Assembly: GCF_002105285.1 (NCBI RefSeq)
Contig: NZ_MUHR01000012.1
Span: 1 to 64,000 of the forward strand
Direction of reading: 5' to 3'
DNA: 64,000 bases
Origin: Planktotalea arctica
Lineage (GTDB): Bacteria; Pseudomonadota; Alphaproteobacteria; Rhodobacterales; Rhodobacteraceae
Shown here: positions 61,164 to 64,000 of the stretch, in pieces
Layout: the number at the start of each line of letters is the position of its first letter
Position numbering within the stretch: position 1 is the stretch's first letter
Notes under the pieces: model-generated
Database searches by the model: none
What the model was told of the DNA's origin: nothing
What the model saw: only the letters and a program-made list of their open reading frames with translations
Program-made: the position numbers and the translations under genes

Positions 61164-62131
61164 CGGCGCATATTTGTAGGGCGGGTGATGCGCCGCGCGA
61201 GGGCGCGTTCGCGCAAAAACACGAACAAGCCCGCACCCATGATCAGGATGATGCCCAGCGTTACGGCGAGGTCGGGCAACTCGCCGAAGATGACGAAGCC
61301 CCAGAACACCGCCAGCGGCAGGCCGACATATTCGAACGGCGCAACGGTCGCGGCGCTGCTGACGCGGTAGGCCTGACTGAGGCAGTAACCGACGATCGCC
61401 GACATGAAACCAAGGCCAATCAGAAGCGGCCAGTCTGCGGCCTCGGGCCAGACCCATGCGCGCAGCAAGAACACGACCGCGCCGTTCTCGACACCCTCGG
61501 CATAGCGCCCGTCGCCGGCGACAAGGTAGAACAGGGACGACACGCAGATGAAGGTGACCTGGATATAGATCGCCAGTGCGGAGGCTTTGCTGGACACCCC
61601 GAGCTTGCGGGTCATCACCTGATTGATCGCATAGGTCAGCGCAGCAAGAACGGGCAGCAGCAAAACGATGCGGTTCACATCCGTGTCCGCAAGACTTTGC
61701 CACGGTCTTTGCATGATCAAAACGCCGACAAAACCGACGAGCACCGCCGAGAGCCGCATGGGGCCGACTTTTTCGCCAAGGATCGGGATCGAGAGCAGCG
61801 TGATCATTAAAGGCGCAGCAAAGAACAGCGCGGTGGTTTCCGCCAATGGTAGCACGGCGATGGCGGCGAAAAACGACATATTGGAGATGACGATCATCAT
61901 CGCGCGCAGCAGGTGCAGGCCGGGGGTCGAGGTCTTGAGCAGGGACCAGCCGCCTTCAAGCTGCAGGAAAACGATCGAAAACAGGATGCCGATGGACGAG
62001 CGCGTGAACACCAGTTGATGCAGTGGATATCCGCCCGAGAGTTGCTTGATCAGCATGTCGTTGACGGAAATGGCGGCCATGCCGATCAGAATGAAAAAGA
62101 TACCAAGGGTGGAGGAGTCGCGCTGTGCCAT
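61160..62131 (-). CDS. DMT-family transporter (EamA)
   Basis: Membrane protein of 323 aa with ten predicted helices in two EamA repeats (about residues 10-145 and 155-300), ending in a basic cytoplasmic tail. Members export amino acids or other metabolites. It stands alone between glpD and an ABC operon. The substrate is unknown. Confidence 0.87.
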   Translation of the reverse strand: MAQRDSSTLGIFFILIGMAAISVNDMLIKQLSGGYPLHQLVFTRSSIGILFSIVFLQLEGGWSLLKTSTPGLHLLRAMMIVISNMSFFAAIAVLPLAETTALFFAAPLMITLLSIPILGEKVGPMRLSAVLVGFVGVLIMQRPWQSLADTDVNRIVLLLPVLAALTYAINQVMTRKLGVSSKASALAIYIQVTFICVSSLFYLVAGDGRYAEGVENGAVVFLLRAWVWPEAADWPLLIGLGFMSAIVGYCLSQAYRVSSAATVAPFEYVGLPLAVFWGFVIFGELPDLAVTLGIILIMGAGLFVFLRERALARRITRPTNMRR

Positions 62132-62219
62132 GGGCTTATGCCTATCGTTACGGTGCGCGCGGTGCTAGCTCAATTGCGACTGGCGTGCGAAGCGGATAGG
62201 GACGGCGCAAACAAGGGGT

Positions 62220-63155
62220 ATGGATATGGCAGCGATTTTGAGCGTGCGTGACTTGGTCAAGCGCTACGACGACGGGTTCGAAGCGCTGAGCGGTGTGAGC
62301 CTTGAGATCGAGCAGGGCGAGATACTGGCGCTGTTGGGGCCGAATGGCGCTGGCAAGACCACGCTGATATCCACGATTTGCGGGATTACCGAGGGCACTA
62401 GCGGCTCCGTCACTGTGGGCGGGCATGATATCGTCACCGGCTACCGCGAGGCGCGCCGGATGATTGGCCTTGTCCCGCAAGAGATCAACCTTGAGCCTTT
62501 CGAGCGGGTGATCAACACCGTGCGTTTTTCACGCGGGCTTTTCGGCAAGCCCAAGGACGATGCGTTCTTGGAGAAAACTCTGCGCCAACTTTCCCTTTGG
62601 GACAAGAAGGACAGCCGGATCATGGAGCTTTCGGGCGGTATGAAGCGGCGCGTTTTGATTGCCAAGGCGCTGAGCCATGAACCCGAAGTGCTCTTCCTCG
62701 ATGAACCGAGCGCGGGCGTCGATGTGGAGCTGCGCAAGGACATGTGGGAGATTGTGGCAGGGCTGAAGGCCAGCGGTACGACGATCATTCTGACCACGCA
62801 TTACATCGAAGAGGCAGAGGCGATTGCGGACCGTATCGGGGTGATCGCCAAAGGTGAATTGTTGCTGGTCGAGGAAAAGCAGGCGCTGATGACGCGCATG
62901 GGGCAAAAGCAATTGCAGATTGATCTGACCGAGCCTGTGAGCAAATTGCCGAGCACGTTGGCGGGGTATGATCTGGACATCGCAGCCGATGGCATGGCGG
63001 TAATCTACAGCTACGACACCAGATCAGAGCGCACGGGCATCACAGGATTGCTGGCGGACTTGTCCAAGGCGGGGATGGTGATGCGTGATCTGCAAACCAA
63101 ACAATCGAGTCTTGAGGACATTTTCGTCGGCCTCGTCGCGGAGGACGCAGCATGA
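62220..63155 (+). CDS. ABC-2 type transporter ATP-binding protein
   Basis: ATPase of 311 aa with Walker [11 protein letters not shown], signature LSGGMKRRV and Walker [15 protein letters not shown]-terminal segment of about 80 residues is typical of exporters of the NodI/YadG group. It overlaps the permease gene by ATGA. The pair probably exports a lipid or a small molecule; no substrate clue is present. Confidence 0.9.
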   Translation: MDMAAILSVRDLVKRYDDGFEALSGVSLEIEQGEILALLGPNGAGKTTLISTICGITEGTSGSVTVGGHDIVTGYREARRMIGLVPQEINLEPFERVINTVRFSRGLFGKPKDDAFLEKTLRQLSLWDKKDSRIMELSGGMKRRVLIAKALSHEPEVLFLDEPSAGVDVELRKDMWEIVAGLKASGTTIILTTHYIEEAEAIADRIGVIAKGELLLVEEKQALMTRMGQKQLQIDLTEPVSKLPSTLAGYDLDIAADGMAVIYSYDTRSERTGITGLLADLSKAGMVMRDLQTKQSSLEDIFVGLVAEDAA

Positions 63156-63913
63156 ACTGGCAAGCAATCAGGTCTATTTACACCTTTGAAATGGCACGCT
63201 TCTTTCGCACGCTGATGCAGAGCTTCATCTCGCCCGTTATTTCCACATCGCTCTATTTCGTGGTCTTTGGTGCGGCGATTGGGAGCCGGATCGACCAAGT
63301 CGACGGGGTCAGCTACGGCGCGTTCATCGTGCCCGGTTTGATCATGTTGAGCGTAATGACACAGGCGATTTCCAACGCCTCTTTCGGAATCTATTTCCCG
63401 AAATTCATCGGCACGATTTACGAGTTGCTCTCCGCGCCCGTCAACTTTCTGGAAATCGTTCTGGGCTATGTTGGGGCCGCAGCGACAAAGGCACTGTTCA
63501 TCGGGATCGTCATTCTTGCGACATCTGCGCTCTTCGTTGATCTGGAAATCCAGCATCCCTTTGCGATGATGGCCTTTATGGTTCTGACCTGCATCAGCTT
63601 TTCGTTGTTCGGGTTCATCATCGGCATCTGGGCGCAGAATTTCGAGCAACTCCAGCTCATACCGCTGCTGATCGTCACGCCCTTGGTGTTTCTTGGCGGC
63701 TCGTTCTATTCGATCTCGATGCTGCCGCCAGTCTGGCAAACGATCACACTGTTCAACCCTGTGGTCTACCTGATCTCGGGCTTTCGGTGGGCATTTTTCG
63801 GCATGGCGGACGTGCCGATCGGGTTGAGCCTTCTGGCAATCGCAGGATTTACCGGCCTGTGCATGATCGCAGTTTGGTGGATTTTCAAAACTGGCTGGCG
63901 CATTCGTAAGTGA
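63152..63913 (+). CDS. ABC-2 type transporter permease
   Basis: Membrane protein of 253 aa with six predicted helices, in the ABC2 membrane family (NodJ/YadH type; the stretch [20 protein letters not shown] is the family signature). It works with the ATPase encoded before it. The remaining 87 bases of the window hold no gene that can be supported. Confidence 0.9.
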   Translation: MNWQAIRSIYTFEMARFFRTLMQSFISPVISTSLYFVVFGAAIGSRIDQVDGVSYGAFIVPGLIMLSVMTQAISNASFGIYFPKFIGTIYELLSAPVNFLEIVLGYVGAAATKALFIGIVILATSALFVDLEIQHPFAMMAFMVLTCISFSLFGFIIGIWAQNFEQLQLIPLLIVTPLVFLGGSFYSISMLPPVWQTITLFNPVVYLISGFRWAFFGMADVPIGLSLLAIAGFTGLCMIAVWWIFKTGWRIRK

Positions 63914-64000
63914 GACACGCAAGATTATATCCTGCGCCCTCCTTGTTTCGCGCGCTGCGGCGATCTACATCGACTTGATGAAACGCTATCTTCCCTTCAT

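Noticed and set aside
63978-64000. ATG at the window end that could open a new gene
   Set aside because: Only seven codons are visible and no clear ribosome site precedes them.

Overview
The window looks like chromosomal DNA of a marine alphaproteobacterium of the Roseobacter group (Rhodobacterales). This is inferred from the moderately high GC, the fused MrpA/B antiporter subunit, three TRAP transporter operons, a dihydroxypropanesulfonate (DHPS) route ending in ComDE, and compact operons joined by ATGA overlaps. No rRNA, tRNA, insertion sequence, phage or CRISPR array was seen. It reads as an island of substrate-specific catabolic operons, each with its own transporter and regulator.

Layout. 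1-491: no gene. 492-6451 (+): six-gene Mrp-type Na+/H+ antiporter operon. 6448-15508 (-): organosulfonate operon made of a 61-aa membrane protein, a TRAP transporter, HpsN-, HpsO- and HpsP-like dehydrogenases, a universal stress protein, ComD/ComE and an FMN 2-hydroxyacid dehydrogenase; a divergent LacI regulator (15650-16675) and a double operator control it. 16636-20265 (-): a 1209-aa SARP-type regulator (winged helix, BTAD, cyclase-like, AAA, TPR), divergent from a Bacillus Tgl-like transglutaminase (20365-21831), followed by two small genes. 22958-34072: M24 peptidase, ThDP enzyme, MttB-family methyltransferase, LysR regulator, dimethylglycine-dehydrogenase-like flavoprotein and a second TRAP system, probably for an N-methylated compound. 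34077-41696: glucose/mannose-type ABC transporter, fructokinase-like kinase and a divergent two-component system. 41693-47549 (-): MarR, IorA, IorB, D-lyxose isomerase and AraC genes.

47604-59554 is the most interesting part. A MarR regulator lies between a TRAP operon (-) and a tightly coupled + strand operon: Rieske-oxygenase reductase, oxygenase alpha and beta, CoA ligase, thiolase-like protein, DUF35-pseudoSDR fusion, PF04199 cyclase and SDR. The set matches, step by step, a chemical route from indole-3-acetate (IAA): dioxygenation, dehydrogenation to dioxindole-3-acetate, CoA activation, retro-aldol release of acetyl-CoA and isatin, and isatin hydrolysis. Related 16-bp operators precede both operons. 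The thiolase-like protein lacks the usual GHP histidine, and the SDR half of the fusion lacks the catalytic Tyr/Lys pair. The neighbouring IorAB would make indoleacetyl-CoA from indolepyruvate, so 43-59.5 kb may be an indole/aryl-acid catabolic island.

59607-63913: GlpD, an EamA transporter and an ABC-2 exporter pair. All functions are inferred from reading protein motifs and gene order; no database search was run.
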